A stretch of DNA of 64,000 bases from DATFQI01 sp963816955 (GTDB taxonomy: Bacteria > Actinomycetota > Thermoleophilia > Solirubrobacterales > Solirubrobacteraceae): NCBI GenBank assembly GCA_963816955.1, contig CAWFME010000005.1, forward strand, positions 744,001 through 808,000, read 5' to 3'. The notes under the pieces are model-generated. The model saw only the letters and a program-made list of their open reading frames with translations, did no database searches and had not been told where the DNA came from. Shown here in pieces: positions 41,510 through 50,570 of the stretch (position 1 is the stretch's first letter; every line of letters begins with the position of its first letter). Made by a program: the position numbers and the translations under genes.

Positions 41510-43369
41510 GTGACGGCCTCCTCCGCCTCGCTGTACCGCCGCCACCGCCCGCGTACCTTCGCCGACGTCGTCGGCCAGGACCACGTGGTGCGGACGCTGC
41601 GCAACGCCATCGATCAGGGCAAGGTGCACCACGCCTACCTGTTCGTCGGCTCGCGGGGGACCGGCAAGACCTCGATGGCCAAGATCCTCGCGGCGTCGCT
41701 GAACTGCGTGAACGGGCCGACCGTGACGCCGTGCGGCGCGTGCGACTCGTGCGTGTCGATCGCGAGCGCGAGCTCGCTCGACGTGATCGAGATGGACGCG
41801 GCGTCCAACAACTCGGTCGACGACGTCCGCGACCTGCGCGAGAAGGTGGCCTACGCCCCCGTCTCCGGCCACCACAAGGTCTACATCCTCGACGAGGCGC
41901 ACATGCTCACGCCGCAGGCGTGGAACGCGTTCCTCAAGACGCTCGAGGAGCCGCCGCCGAACACGATCTTCGTGCTGGCCACGACCGAGGCCAACAAGGT
42001 GCTGCCGACGGTCGTCGACCGCTGCCACCGGTTCGACTTCTCGCGGCCGAGCGTGCCGCAGATCTCGGCCGTGCTCAGGCGGGTGGCCGAGCACGAGCGG
42101 ATCTCGATCCCCGACGAGGCGACGGCGCTGATCGCGCGCTCGGCGACGGGCTCCTTCCGCGACGCGCTGGGCACGCTCGAGCAGCTGCTCGCCTACTCGG
42201 GCGCCACGATCGCGCTCGAGGACGTGCTGGCCGTGCTCGGGGCCGCCGACGCCGACCTCGTGTTCGGCGCGGTCGACGCGATCGCCGCCGGGCAGCAGCG
42301 CGAGGCGCTGCTCGCCGCCGCACGGCTGGCCGAGTCCGGGCGCGACCTCGGCCGCTTCTTCTCCGACCTGGAGGCGCACGCGCGCGGCCTGATGGTCGTC
42401 CAGACGCTCGGCGACGTGCCCGCGGAGCTGCGCGTCACGCCCGAGCAGGACGACAGGCTGGCCGAGCAGGCGCGCCGCGTCGGGCCCGCGACCGTCGTGC
42501 GGCTGCTGGAGCTGATCGCCGACGCGTTCCGGGCGATGAAGGACGGCGCCGACGCCCGCACGCAGCTCGAGCTGGCGCTGCTGAAGGCGGCCCAGCCGGC
42601 CTACGACCCGACCGTCAAGGCGCTGCTGGCGCGGATCGAGCGGCTCGAGAGCTCCCGGGCGCCGGCCCCGCCCCAGCCCGCCGCGCCGACCCCGCGGTCG
42701 CCGGACACCCCGGCCACCCCGGCCGGGCGCGCCGTGGCGCCGCAGGGCGAGCCGGCCGGGCGGACGGCCGTCGCGGTGACGGCTCAGGTCGCGGGCCAGC
42801 CGCCCGTCGCCGCCGCCACCACGCTGCCGGGCGCCTCCGGCGGCCAGGCCGAGGCCAGCGCGCGCGCCGAGCAGGCCGCCGCGGCGGTCTCCGCCGAGCT
42901 CGCCACGGAGGCCGATCCGGCCCCGGCGGTCGCCGCCGTCGCCGTCGTCGAGCCCGACGCTCCGGCGCCCGAGCCGACCTTCTCCGCGGCCGTCGAGCTC
43001 TCCCCCGACGCGCTCGCCGAGCTGTGGCCCGCCGTGCTGGAGAGCCTCTCGGAGGAGACGCCGATGCTGGCCGCCGCGCTCCAGGGCGCCCAGCCCGCGG
43101 GCGTCGGAGGCGGCGAGCTGACGCTCGCCTGGCCCGAGTCCGCGGGCCTGCTCAAGCGCAAGGCCGAGGACCCGGCGAGCAAGGAGACCATCGCCCGCGT
43201 GATCCGTGCGGTGACCGGCAGCTCGCTGCGGCTGGCCTTCGAGCTGCGCGACGACGCGGCGCTCGCCGCCGGCCCGGCCGCGCCCCAGCTCACCGAGGAG
43301 GAGCTCGTCAACCGCTTCGTCGAGGAGTTCGACGCAGAGGTCCTGCCGTCCGAGGAGGAATCGCCCTGA
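41510..43369 (+). CDS. dnaX: DNA polymerase III subunit gamma/tau
   Basis: The 619-residue clamp-loader subunit opens with SLYRRHRPRTFADVVGQ. It has Walker A GSRGTGKTS (about residue 46), a four-Cys zinc site (CVNGPTVTPCGACDSC, about 63-78), Walker B/DEAH ILDEAHML (about 126) and the sensor/arginine-finger region through VDRCHRF. A long Ala/Pro-rich linker (about 390-490) leads to a C-terminal domain, consistent with a tau-like form. The GTG at 41510 follows a -10 box closely. The stop overlaps the ybaB start (TGATG). Confidence 0.97.
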   Translation: MTASSASLYRRHRPRTFADVVGQDHVVRTLRNAIDQGKVHHAYLFVGSRGTGKTSMAKILAASLNCVNGPTVTPCGACDSCVSIASASSLDVIEMDAASNNSVDDVRDLREKVAYAPVSGHHKVYILDEAHMLTPQAWNAFLKTLEEPPPNTIFVLATTEANKVLPTVVDRCHRFDFSRPSVPQISAVLRRVAEHERISIPDEATALIARSATGSFRDALGTLEQLLAYSGATIALEDVLAVLGAADADLVFGAVDAIAAGQQREALLAAARLAESGRDLGRFFSDLEAHARGLMVVQTLGDVPAELRVTPEQDDRLAEQARRVGPATVVRLLELIADAFRAMKDGADARTQLELALLKAAQPAYDPTVKALLARIERLESSRAPAPPQPAAPTPRSPDTPATPAGRAVAPQGEPAGRTAVAVTAQVAGQPPVAAATTLPGASGGQAEASARAEQAAAAVSAELATEADPAPAVAAVAVVEPDAPAPEPTFSAAVELSPDALAELWPAVLESLSEETPMLAAALQGAQPAGVGGGELTLAWPESAGLLKRKAEDPASKETIARVIRAVTGSSLRLAFELRDDAALAAGPAAPQLTEEELVNRFVEEFDAEVLPSEEESP

Positions 43370-43785
43370 TGCCCCAGCCGCCCAACCTCAACAAGATGCT
43401 CGAGCAGGCGCAGGCGATGCTCGCCCAGCAGCAGGAGGCGCAGGAGAAGCTGAAGTCCCAGACCGTCGAGGCGACCGCCGGCGGCGGCATGGTCAAGGTC
43501 GTGCTCACGGGCGACATGCGCGTGCAGTCGCTGGCGATCGACCCCGACGCGGTCGACCCCGAGGACGTCGAGATGCTCCAGGACATGGTCATCGCCGCGC
43601 TCAACGAGGCGCTGCGGTCGGCCGAGGAGCTCCAGCAGCAGGCGATGGGCGGCGCCGGCGACCCCGGCGGCTTCGACCCGATGAGCGCGCTCGACATGCT
43701 CGGCGGCCTCGGCGGCGGCGGCGGGCTGCCCGGCGGCATGCCTCCCGGCGGCGGCAATCGCGCGGCGCGGCGCCGCAAGAGGTAG
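43369..43785 (+). CDS. ybaB: YbaB/EbfC-family nucleoid-associated protein
   Basis: The 138-residue protein begins NLNKMLEQAQAMLAQQQEAQ, followed by a beta hairpin (VEATAGGGMVKVVLTG) and a long helix, the YbaB fold that binds DNA as a dimer. A Gly-rich C-terminal tail (about 100-138) ends in a basic RAARRRKR. A GAGGAGGA ribosome site precedes the ATG. It lies between dnaX and recR as in many bacteria. Confidence 0.95.
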   Translation: MPQPPNLNKMLEQAQAMLAQQQEAQEKLKSQTVEATAGGGMVKVVLTGDMRVQSLAIDPDAVDPEDVEMLQDMVIAALNEALRSAEELQQQAMGGAGDPGGFDPMSALDMLGGLGGGGGLPGGMPPGGGNRAARRRKR

Positions 43786-43787
43786 TC

Positions 43788-44393
43788 CTGCTCGCGCCCC
43801 CGCTCCAGCGCCTGGTCACCGAGCTGGGCAAGCTGCCCGGCATCGGCAACCGCACGGCGCAGCGGCTGGCGTTCCACGTCCTGCGCGCGTCCGCCGAGGA
43901 CGCCGGGGCGCTCGCGGACGCGATCCGCGACGTGAAGGAGAAGATCTCGCTGTGCGAGGTCTGCTTCAACCTCGCCGAGGGCCCGCGCTGCACGATCTGC
44001 CTCGACGAGCGCCGCGACGGCGGGCTGATCTGCGTCGTCGAGGAGCCCAACGACGTGATCCCGATCGAGCGCACCCACGAGTACCGCGGGCGCTACCACG
44101 TGCTCGGCGGCGCCCTGTCGCCGATCGACGGCGTCGAGCCCGAGGACCTGAGGATCGCGCAGCTCTACGCGCGCATCGCCGGCGCCGAGTCGCCGGTCCG
44201 GGAGGTCGTGCTGGCGACCAACCCGACGACCACGGGCGAGGCCACGGCGCTGCACGTCGCCGGCGGCCTGCACGAGCACGCCCCGGAGGTGACGGTGACG
44301 CGGCTGGCCTCGGGGCTGCCCGTCGGCGGCGACCTCGAGTACGCGGACGAGGTCACCCTCGGGCGCGCCTTCGCCGGTCGCAGGGCGCTCTAG
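43788..44393 (+). CDS. recR: recombination protein RecR, probable CTG start
   Basis: RecR acts with RecF/RecO in gap repair. The protein shows the N-terminal HhH (KLPGIGNRTAQRLAFHVL), a zinc finger (CEVCFNLAEGPRCTIC), a Toprim core (CVVEEPNDVIPIE and ATNPTTTGEATA) and the C-terminal RLASGLPVGGDLEYAD. No ATG, GTG or TTG occurs in frame before residue 49 of the fold. A CTG at 43788 with GAGG six to seven bases upstream gives 201 residues, exactly the family size, and begins LLAPPLQRLVTEL as expected. It follows ybaB by two bases. Confidence 0.92.
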   Translation: MLAPPLQRLVTELGKLPGIGNRTAQRLAFHVLRASAEDAGALADAIRDVKEKISLCEVCFNLAEGPRCTICLDERRDGGLICVVEEPNDVIPIERTHEYRGRYHVLGGALSPIDGVEPEDLRIAQLYARIAGAESPVREVVLATNPTTTGEATALHVAGGLHEHAPEVTVTRLASGLPVGGDLEYADEVTLGRAFAGRRAL

Positions 44394-45331
44394 CGGACCC
44401 GCGCGACGGCCCGGGCGAGCGCCCGGTCGGAGCGCCGGATCGAGACGCGGGCCTGCCGGTAGCGGCCCGGCCATCCGCGCCGCGCGGCGAGCGACAGCCG
44501 CCGGTAGCCGCGGGCGGTGCGGCGCAGCTCGGTCACGACGCGGCGCGGCGCGCCCGCTGCCGGCGTGCGCGGCTTGAGCGCGACGAGCGCGCGCTCGTGC
44601 GCCCGGCCGAGCCGCGTGGAGAAGCGGGCCTGGCCGCGGCGCGTCTTCGCCGCGCGCAGCCGCGTCCGCAGGGCGCCGCGGCGGGCGTTGAGCCGCTCGA
44701 GCACGGGGGCCAGCCGGCGCCGGAACGCGAGCGTGCGGCTCGGGACGAGCGGCGTGGCGCCGCCGCGCGTGCTGCCGGAACCGATCTGGTCGGCGCAGCC
44801 CTCGGCCGTGGCCCAGGCGGCGGTCGGCGCGATGCAGGCGACCGTCAGGCTGCCCGCCGTCGTCGGGACGACGGTGACCTGGGCGAGGCGACCGCCCTCG
44901 ATCGCCCGCGGGCGGTAGCTCCACGCCGTCATGCCCGCGAGCGCGGCGCGGCGCGGCGCGCCGTCGATGAGTCCCCGCAGGGCCTCCGGCACCAGCGTCG
45001 CGTCGTCGAACGGCGCCAGGACGACCAGCGCGCGGGCGCGCAGGCCCGGCTGCGGCGCGAAGACCGCGCTGCGGGCCCCGGCCTCCGGCACGCCCTCGAC
45101 GCGGGTGCCCGCGGCCTCCCACCCGCCGGGGACGGAGAACGCGACGGCGCCGAGGTCGACGGCCCGCGGCGGCACGGGCGGCGCGACCGGCGCCGGCGCG
45201 GTGGCGCTGCGGCCCGCCCACCCGATCACGGCGGCCGCGGCGACGAGCACGACGGCGAGCAGGACGAAGGGGCGCGGCAGCGGCGGCGCGGGCGTGACGC
45301 GACGGCGGGGGAGGTGACCGGGCGCGCTCAT
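44390..45331 (-). CDS. membrane-anchored extracytoplasmic protein, unknown function
   Basis: The 313-residue protein has one N-terminal membrane helix (about residues 22-40, PFVLLAVVLVAAAAVIGWAG), a Pro-rich spacer and an extracytoplasmic domain. The domain includes VAFSVPGGWEA, two cysteines (VACIAPT, AEGCADQ) and a long Arg-rich helical C-terminus with about 40 Arg. No family is recognised. The start meets the stop of the upstream small protein. Its end overlaps recR by four bases. Confidence 0.7.
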   Translation of the reverse strand: MSAPGHLPRRRVTPAPPLPRPFVLLAVVLVAAAAVIGWAGRSATAPAPVAPPVPPRAVDLGAVAFSVPGGWEAAGTRVEGVPEAGARSAVFAPQPGLRARALVVLAPFDDATLVPEALRGLIDGAPRRAALAGMTAWSYRPRAIEGGRLAQVTVVPTTAGSLTVACIAPTAAWATAEGCADQIGSGSTRGGATPLVPSRTLAFRRRLAPVLERLNARRGALRTRLRAAKTRRGQARFSTRLGRAHERALVALKPRTPAAGAPRRVVTELRRTARGYRRLSLAARRGWPGRYRQARVSIRRSDRALARAVARVR

Positions 45332-45783
45332 CAGCCGCTCGAGTCGAAGGTCGGGCCGGGCGTGGGGGCCGGTCGCGGCGGCGCGGCCGTCGGCGCCGGC
45401 GCGGCCGGCGCGGGCGTGGCCACGGGCACCACGGTGACCTCCGGGGTCGCCGTCGGCTCCGGCGCGGACGGTGCCGGCGTCACGGACGGCGTCGCGGCGG
45501 GCTCGGGCGCGGTCGCGGTGGCCCGGCCGAAGGCGCCGCGGAGCCGGGGCAGCGCGGCGGCCGAGCGGAGCTTGGGTCGCGCCTCGCCGCGGGCGATCGG
45601 CAGCTCGCCGCTGAGCCGGTCGATCGAGACGACGGCGCGGGACGGGGTGTCCGGCTCGTCACGGTCGGGCCCGGCGGCCCAGCCGACCGTGGCGGCGGAC
45701 GCCATCAGGACCACGACGCCCAGGCGCGCGAGCAGCGTGGGCACCCCGTCGGGGCGCGTCAGCTGCGTCAGACGCCCGGGCAC
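45331..45783 (-). CDS. small membrane-anchored Pro/Ala/Thr-rich protein
   Basis: A 150-residue product begins with a GTG (AGGAAG eight bases upstream). It has a membrane helix (LLARLGVVVLMASAATVGW), then a charged segment and a C-terminal half rich in Pro, Ala and Thr (PSVTPAPSAPEPTATPEV). This resembles a wall-spanning stalk. Its start overlaps the preceding gene by 16 bases; the three genes on this strand probably form a unit. Function unknown. Confidence 0.6.
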   Translation of the reverse strand: MPGRLTQLTRPDGVPTLLARLGVVVLMASAATVGWAAGPDRDEPDTPSRAVVSIDRLSGELPIARGEARPKLRSAAALPRLRGAFGRATATAPEPAATPSVTPAPSAPEPTATPEVTVVPVATPAPAAPAPTAAPPRPAPTPGPTFDSSG

Positions 45784-46643
45784 GCGACAGGCTTCCTCGT
45801 GCCCGGCATCAGGCAGCGGTCCCGGCGGGTCGGCGCCTTGCCGCGGCGGATCACGACCACCGTGTGCTTGCCGATCCGGCGGGCCTTGGTGATGCTGATC
45901 ACGAGCCGCGTGCCCGCGGGGAGGGCCGCCTGGAAGCGGCGGACGCGCGTCAGCGACGAGGTCCGGGCCCAGCGCCGCGCGGGGCAGCGGCGGCCGATGC
46001 AGCGCACGGTGATCCGCGCGCCGCGCGGGGCGCGCACCGTCAGCAGCGTGATCCGGGCGCCCGAGCGCGTCAGGTGCCCGCGGATCCGCACGACCGGCGC
46101 GGGATCCATCATCCGCGGCGCGGCGGCCTGCTCGTCGCGCACCTCGACCACCGGCGGCGCGGCGCGCGCCGGCGCCGGCGTGACCGGAGCAGGCGAAGGT
46201 GACGGGGAGGGGGATGGCGACGGCGACGGGGGAGGCGCCGGCGCCGCGGTGACGGCGTCGGTCGCCCGCGAGAGCGACCAGGCCGAGCCGTCGCGGTTGC
46301 GCACGACGAGCAGCACCCGCAGGTACTTGTCCTCGTCGGCGGCGGTCACGGTGTAAGTGGTCGCGGTCGCGCCCTGGATGCCCCGGCAGGAGCGGAAGTC
46401 CTCGTCGCCGTCCAGCTCGTCGCAGCGCACCCACTGCCAGCTCGGCTCGCCGCCGCCGGTCCAGCGAGCGCCCTGCGCCTCGAGCGTGGCGCCGACCTGC
46501 GCGTTCCCGGCGATCGCGGGCTCCTGCGTTATGCGGGGTGGCTTGGCGTCGGCGGCCGCCGGTGCCAGCGCGAGCGCGAGCAGCGCGCCCAACACGAGCC
46601 CCGCTCCCCGCCGCCCCGGCTTGCGATGGTCTGATCTCGTCAC
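45768..46643 (-). CDS. secreted Ig-like protein with Ser-Pro linker
   Basis: The 291-residue protein has a signal peptide (GLVLGALLALALAPAAADA), an Ig/PKD-like domain (about residues 35-140) with WQWVRCDE and two further Cys, a SPSPSPSPSP linker (about 143-155), and a basic C-terminal beta domain with CIGRRCP. The GTG start at 46643 opens the signal peptide. The linker and basic domain resemble those of the secreted glycoside hydrolase at 28709-30433. It is divergent from lysC with 73 bases between starts. Function unknown. Confidence 0.72.
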   Translation of the reverse strand: MTRSDHRKPGRRGAGLVLGALLALALAPAAADAKPPRITQEPAIAGNAQVGATLEAQGARWTGGGEPSWQWVRCDELDGDEDFRSCRGIQGATATTYTVTAADEDKYLRVLLVVRNRDGSAWSLSRATDAVTAAPAPPPSPSPSPSPSPSPAPVTPAPARAAPPVVEVRDEQAAAPRMMDPAPVVRIRGHLTRSGARITLLTVRAPRGARITVRCIGRRCPARRWARTSSLTRVRRFQAALPAGTRLVISITKARRIGKHTVVVIRRGKAPTRRDRCLMPGTRKPVACPGV

Positions 46644-46716
46644 GTTCGTCTCCCGCCGATCATGATGGATCGCGGAGGGCGCCGCATCAATCCATCGATC
46701 GTCCAATGTCCGGTGC

Positions 46717-48024
46717 ATGACTCAAGTCAGCGCCGCCCTAGACTCCACCGTCGTGTCCGGCACCGTCGTGATGAAGTTCGGTGGCACCTCCGTCGCCGAC
46801 GCCGAGCGCCTCAAGCGCGCCGCCCGCCGCATCGTCGCCGCCCGCGAGAACGGCCAGCGGGTCGTCGCGGTCCTCTCTGCGCGCGGCAAGACCACCGACG
46901 AGCTGATCCAGATGGCCGAGGAGGTCTCCACCACCCCCGACCCGCGCGAGATGGACATGCTGCTGTCCACGGGCGAGCGGATGTCGTGCGCGCTGTGCGC
47001 GATGGCCATCAACGACCTCGGCCACCGGGCGATCTCGCTGACGGGCTCGCAGGCCGGCATCGTCACGGACACCAGCCACACCAAGGCGCGCATCCTCGAC
47101 GTCCGCGCCGACCGCATCCGCGCCGCGCTGGACGAGGGGCAGATCGTGCTCGTCGCCGGCTTCCAGGGCGTCTCGACGGCCAAGGACGTCACGACGCTCG
47201 GCCGCGGCGGCTCGGACACGACGGCCGTCGCCCTCGCCGCGGCGATGCAGGCCGAGGTGTGCGAGATCTACACGGACGTCGCGGGCGTGTTCAGCGCGGA
47301 CCCGCGGATCGTCCCGGACGCGCGCAAGCTGCCCGTGGTCTCCTTCGAGGAGATGCTGGAGATGTCGGCCTCCGGCGCCGGCGTCCTGCAGCTGCGCTCG
47401 GTCGAGTACGCCCGCAACCACGGCGTGCGCATCCACTGCCGGTCCTCGTTCACCGAGGAGCCTGGAACCTTCGTGGTCGGAGAAGAGGAGACGATGGAAC
47501 GCCCCCTGATCACCGCGGTGACGCACTCCCGCGACGAGGCGCGCGTGACGCTGCTCGGCGTACCGGACCATCCGGGCATCGCCGGGCGGATCTTCACGGC
47601 GCTCGCCGACGCGAACGTCAACGTCGACATGATCATCCAGAACGAGCCCGAGACCGAGGGCTCGGCGGCCGACATGTCCTTCACCGTGCCCCGCTCGGAC
47701 CTGCGCACCGCGCGCGCGGCGCTCGACCCGGTCGTCGCCGAGGTCGGGATCGCCTCCGTGGCCGAGGACCCGGCGATGGGCAAGGTCTCCGTCGTCGGAG
47801 CGGGAATGAAGTCCCACCCCGGCGTCGCCGCGCGCGTCTTCACCACGCTCGGCGAGGAGGGCATCAACATCGAGATGATCTCCACCTCCCCGATCAAGAT
47901 CTCCTGCGTGGTCAGCGCGGATGCGGTCGACCGCGCCGTGCGGGCGCTCCACCAGGCGTTCGAGCTCGGCGCCGACCAGGTCGAGGCCGAGCACCCGTTC
48001 GGACCCCAGGGAGCGCGCGTATGA
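46717..48024 (+). CDS. lysC: aspartate kinase
   Basis: The 435-residue enzyme phosphorylates L-aspartate, the first step to lysine, threonine and methionine. It has VMKFGGTSV (about residue 18), the LLSTGERMS loop, GRGGSDTTA and YTDVAGVFSADPR. Two C-terminal ACT domains (about 280-425) include VPDHPGIAGRIF and GMKSHPGVAARVF, which bind the feedback inhibitor. Actinobacterial genes often carry an internal start for a separate beta subunit; candidate starts exist but I cannot assign one. The stop overlaps asd (ATGA). Confidence 0.96.
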   Translation: MTQVSAALDSTVVSGTVVMKFGGTSVADAERLKRAARRIVAARENGQRVVAVLSARGKTTDELIQMAEEVSTTPDPREMDMLLSTGERMSCALCAMAINDLGHRAISLTGSQAGIVTDTSHTKARILDVRADRIRAALDEGQIVLVAGFQGVSTAKDVTTLGRGGSDTTAVALAAAMQAEVCEIYTDVAGVFSADPRIVPDARKLPVVSFEEMLEMSASGAGVLQLRSVEYARNHGVRIHCRSSFTEEPGTFVVGEEETMERPLITAVTHSRDEARVTLLGVPDHPGIAGRIFTALADANVNVDMIIQNEPETEGSAADMSFTVPRSDLRTARAALDPVVAEVGIASVAEDPAMGKVSVVGAGMKSHPGVAARVFTTLGEEGINIEMISTSPIKISCVVSADAVDRAVRALHQAFELGADQVEAEHPFGPQGARV

Positions 48025-49079
48025 GCCGTCACGATGCCACGGCCGACGGCGCCGCCGGGTACAGGGTCGCCGTCGTCGGCGCCACGGGCGCCGTCGGCAC
48101 CGTCATGCTGCAGAAGCTGCGCGAGCGCGCCTTCCCGGCGAGCGAGATCGTCCCGTTCGCCTCGCAGCGCTCCGCCGGCAAGGAGCTCGACGGCATGATC
48201 GTCCAGCCGCTCACCGACGAGACGATCCAGGGGTTCGACCTCGCGATCTTCTCCGCGGGCGGCTCGACGTCGGGCGAGTGGGCGCCGCGCTTCGTCGAGG
48301 CGGGCGCCGTCGTCGTCGACAACTCCTCCAAGTGGCGCCGCGACCCCGAGGTCCCGCTCGTCGTCTCCGAGGTCAACCCGGAGGCGCTGGACGGCCACAA
48401 GGGCCTGATCGCCAACCCGAACTGCTCGACGATGCAGCTGATGGTCGCGCTCAAGCCGATCCACGATGCGGCGGGCATCGAGCGGCTGATCGTCTCCACC
48501 TACCAGTCCGTCTCGGGCACCGGCGTGAAGGCCGTCGCCGAGCTGGAGGAGCAGACCCACGCGGTGCTGCACGGCATGGAGCCCGGCGAGCCGCAGGTCT
48601 ATCCGCACCCGATCGCGTTCAACGTCCTCGGCGGCGCCGGCAACTTCGCCGACGGCGACGACCACACGGACGAGGAGCGCAAGATGATGTTCGAGACGCG
48701 CAAGATCCTCGGCGACGAGTCGATCGCGATCAACGTCACCTGCGCGCGCGTGCCCGTGCGCAACTGCCACTCGGAGTCCGTGACGCTGCAGACGCGCGAG
48801 CCGCTCTCGGTCGAGGACGCGCGGGCGCTGCTGGAGGGGATGGACGGCCTGACGATGGTCGACGACCCCGCGAGCCACGGCTACCCGACGGCGCTGAGCT
48901 CGGCCGGCCGCGACGACGTGTTCGTCGGCCGCCTGCGGCGCGACCCCTCCCACGAGCGCGGCCTCTGCCTCTGGGTGGTCTCCGACAACCTGCTCAAGGG
49001 CGCCGCCACCAACGCGGTCCAGATCGCCGAGGTGCTGCACGAGCGCGGGCTGATCCGCTCCGCCGCAGCGGTGCGGTAG
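48021..49079 (+). CDS. asd: aspartate-semialdehyde dehydrogenase
   Basis: The 352-residue enzyme reduces aspartyl phosphate with NADPH. It has the Rossmann motif VVGATGAVG (about residues 18-26), catalytic Cys135 in NPNCST, and GTGVKAVAELEEQ with later RVPVRNCHSE. It is translationally coupled to lysC. A rho-independent terminator follows about 80 bases downstream. Confidence 0.96.
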   Translation: MSRHDATADGAAGYRVAVVGATGAVGTVMLQKLRERAFPASEIVPFASQRSAGKELDGMIVQPLTDETIQGFDLAIFSAGGSTSGEWAPRFVEAGAVVVDNSSKWRRDPEVPLVVSEVNPEALDGHKGLIANPNCSTMQLMVALKPIHDAAGIERLIVSTYQSVSGTGVKAVAELEEQTHAVLHGMEPGEPQVYPHPIAFNVLGGAGNFADGDDHTDEERKMMFETRKILGDESIAINVTCARVPVRNCHSESVTLQTREPLSVEDARALLEGMDGLTMVDDPASHGYPTALSSAGRDDVFVGRLRRDPSHERGLCLWVVSDNLLKGAATNAVQIAEVLHERGLIRSAAAVR

Positions 49080-49158
49080 GAATCTGACCAGCTCCGTGAA
49101 TACATTGCGCGGGAGCGGGTATCCACCCGGCCAAGCTGCATCTGGGGTACGAGCGAGG

Positions 49159-49188
49159 AGAGGGCGTGGCAGGCGCCCTCTTTCCTTT
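49159..49188 (+). terminator. rho-independent terminator of lysC-asd
   Basis: AGAGGGCG (49159-49166) pairs perfectly with CGCCCTCT (49174-49181) around TGGCAGG and is followed by TTCCTTTT. This is the clearest intrinsic terminator in the window. It also abuts the 3' end of the convergent phospholipase D-type gene. Confidence 0.88.
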
Positions 49189-50570
49189 TAGAGCTCGCGG
49201 CGGGCGAAGCGCGTGACGGATTCGGCCGCGCGCTGCCCGGGTCCGCGGCGCCGCCAGCGGCCGGGCTCGATCTTCTCGGCGTCGCCGAGGTCGCGCTCGA
49301 ACTGCTCCGTCAGCTCGCCCGCGAACGCCTCCGAGCGCACGCACAGCGTGGCCTCGTCGTGCAGCTGGAACGAGCGGTTGTCGAAGTTGACCGAGCCGAC
49401 GGAGGACCACACGCCGTCGACGACCATCGACTTGGCGTGCAGCATCGTCGGCCCGTACTCGTGCACCTCCACGCCGCACGAGACGAGCTGGTCGTACGCT
49501 GCGCGGCCGGCCACGCGGACGAGCCCCTTGTCGATGTGCGGGCCCGGCACCAGCACCCGCACGCGGACGCCGCGCCCGGCGGCCTCGCACAGCGCCTCGG
49601 TGAACGCGGGCCGCGGGACGAAGTAGGCGGCGGTGAGGTCGAGCGTGCGGCGCGCTGCCGCGATCGCGAGGTAGTAGAGGGCCTCGGCGTTGGTGTCGCC
49701 GACGCCGGCGCTCGAGCGCACGACCATCATCGGGCCGCCCTCGGGCTTCTCGGGCAGCTCGGGCAGGTAGCCCTCGCCGATCAGCACCTCGCCGGTCGCC
49801 TCGAGCCAGTTGTCCGCGAAGGCCCCGAACAGCCCGCGCACCACGGGGCCGGTGACCCGGACGTGGGTGTCGCGCCAGTGGTCGGGGTCCTGCGCGTCGC
49901 CCGTCCACTCCTCGGCGATCCCGACGCCGCCCGTCATCCCGATGCGGCCGTCGGCGATCAGCAGCTTGCGATGGGTGCGGTTCTCCAGCCGCTTGACGGC
50001 GTAGGGCTTCAGCGGCCGGAAGCGCACGACGCGCACGCCCGCGTCGAGCATGCGCCGGAACACGTCGCGCTCGAGCAGGATCCCGCCCATCGCGTCGATG
50101 ATCACGTTGCACTCGACGCCCGCGCGGGCGCGCTCGATCAGCGCGTCGGCGACCTCGTGGGCGATCTCGCCGCGCCACCAGGCGTAGGTCGTCAGGCAGA
50201 TCGTCTGCTCCGCGCCGCGGATCGTCTCCAGCATGCACGGGAAGATCCGGTCGCCGTTGATCAGCAGCTCGACCTCGCTGCCCCAGGAGATCGGGGCGGA
50301 GGTGAGCGCCTCGGCGGCGCGCATGAAGCCGTCGCCGGCGGGGTCGAGCTCCTCGGCCCCGTGCAGCCGGTAGCCGCGCCCGCCCTCGCGCCGGTGGCGC
50401 AGGGAGTCGGCGGCGTACCACGCCAGGCCGGCGGCGCCGACGCCGGCCGGCCAGGCGTAGCGCGCGACGCGGGACTGGGTGCCCGCCCGCCCTACCAGCC
50501 GCCGGACGCCGCGCGGCTGCCGGGCCGTTCGCCCGAGCCGCCGACGCCCGCGACCACCGAGGTCGACCAA
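49188..50570 (-). CDS. phospholipase D-superfamily enzyme (cardiolipin synthase-like)
   Basis: The protein (up to about 460 residues) has two HKD motifs, HRKLLIADG and HAKSMVVDG, with downstream GG and GS-N-F-D-R-S segments. These form the single active site of cardiolipin synthases. A hydrophobic N-terminal stretch (AWPAGVGAAGLAWYAA) could anchor it. The start is uncertain: the hydrophobic stretch is in frame but the only standard start before it is a TTG at 50570, which overlaps sdhE by 79 bases. An ATG at 50324 would remove the anchor. It follows sdhE on the same strand. Length and order favour cardiolipin synthase, but other PLD activities are possible. Confidence 0.8.
   Translation of the reverse strand: MVDLGGRGRRRLGRTARQPRGVRRLVGRAGTQSRVARYAWPAGVGAAGLAWYAADSLRHRREGGRGYRLHGAEELDPAGDGFMRAAEALTSAPISWGSEVELLINGDRIFPCMLETIRGAEQTICLTTYAWWRGEIAHEVADALIERARAGVECNVIIDAMGGILLERDVFRRMLDAGVRVVRFRPLKPYAVKRLENRTHRKLLIADGRIGMTGGVGIAEEWTGDAQDPDHWRDTHVRVTGPVVRGLFGAFADNWLEATGEVLIGEGYLPELPEKPEGGPMMVVRSSAGVGDTNAEALYYLAIAAARRTLDLTAAYFVPRPAFTEALCEAAGRGVRVRVLVPGPHIDKGLVRVAGRAAYDQLVSCGVEVHEYGPTMLHAKSMVVDGVWSSVGSVNFDNRSFQLHDEATLCVRSEAFAGELTEQFERDLGDAEKIEPGRWRRRGPGQRAAESVTRFARREL

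Noticed and set aside
46644..46716. Lysine riboswitch upstream of lysC
   Set aside because: Only 73 bases separate lysC from the divergent gene, too short for the lysine aptamer, and no conserved core is present.
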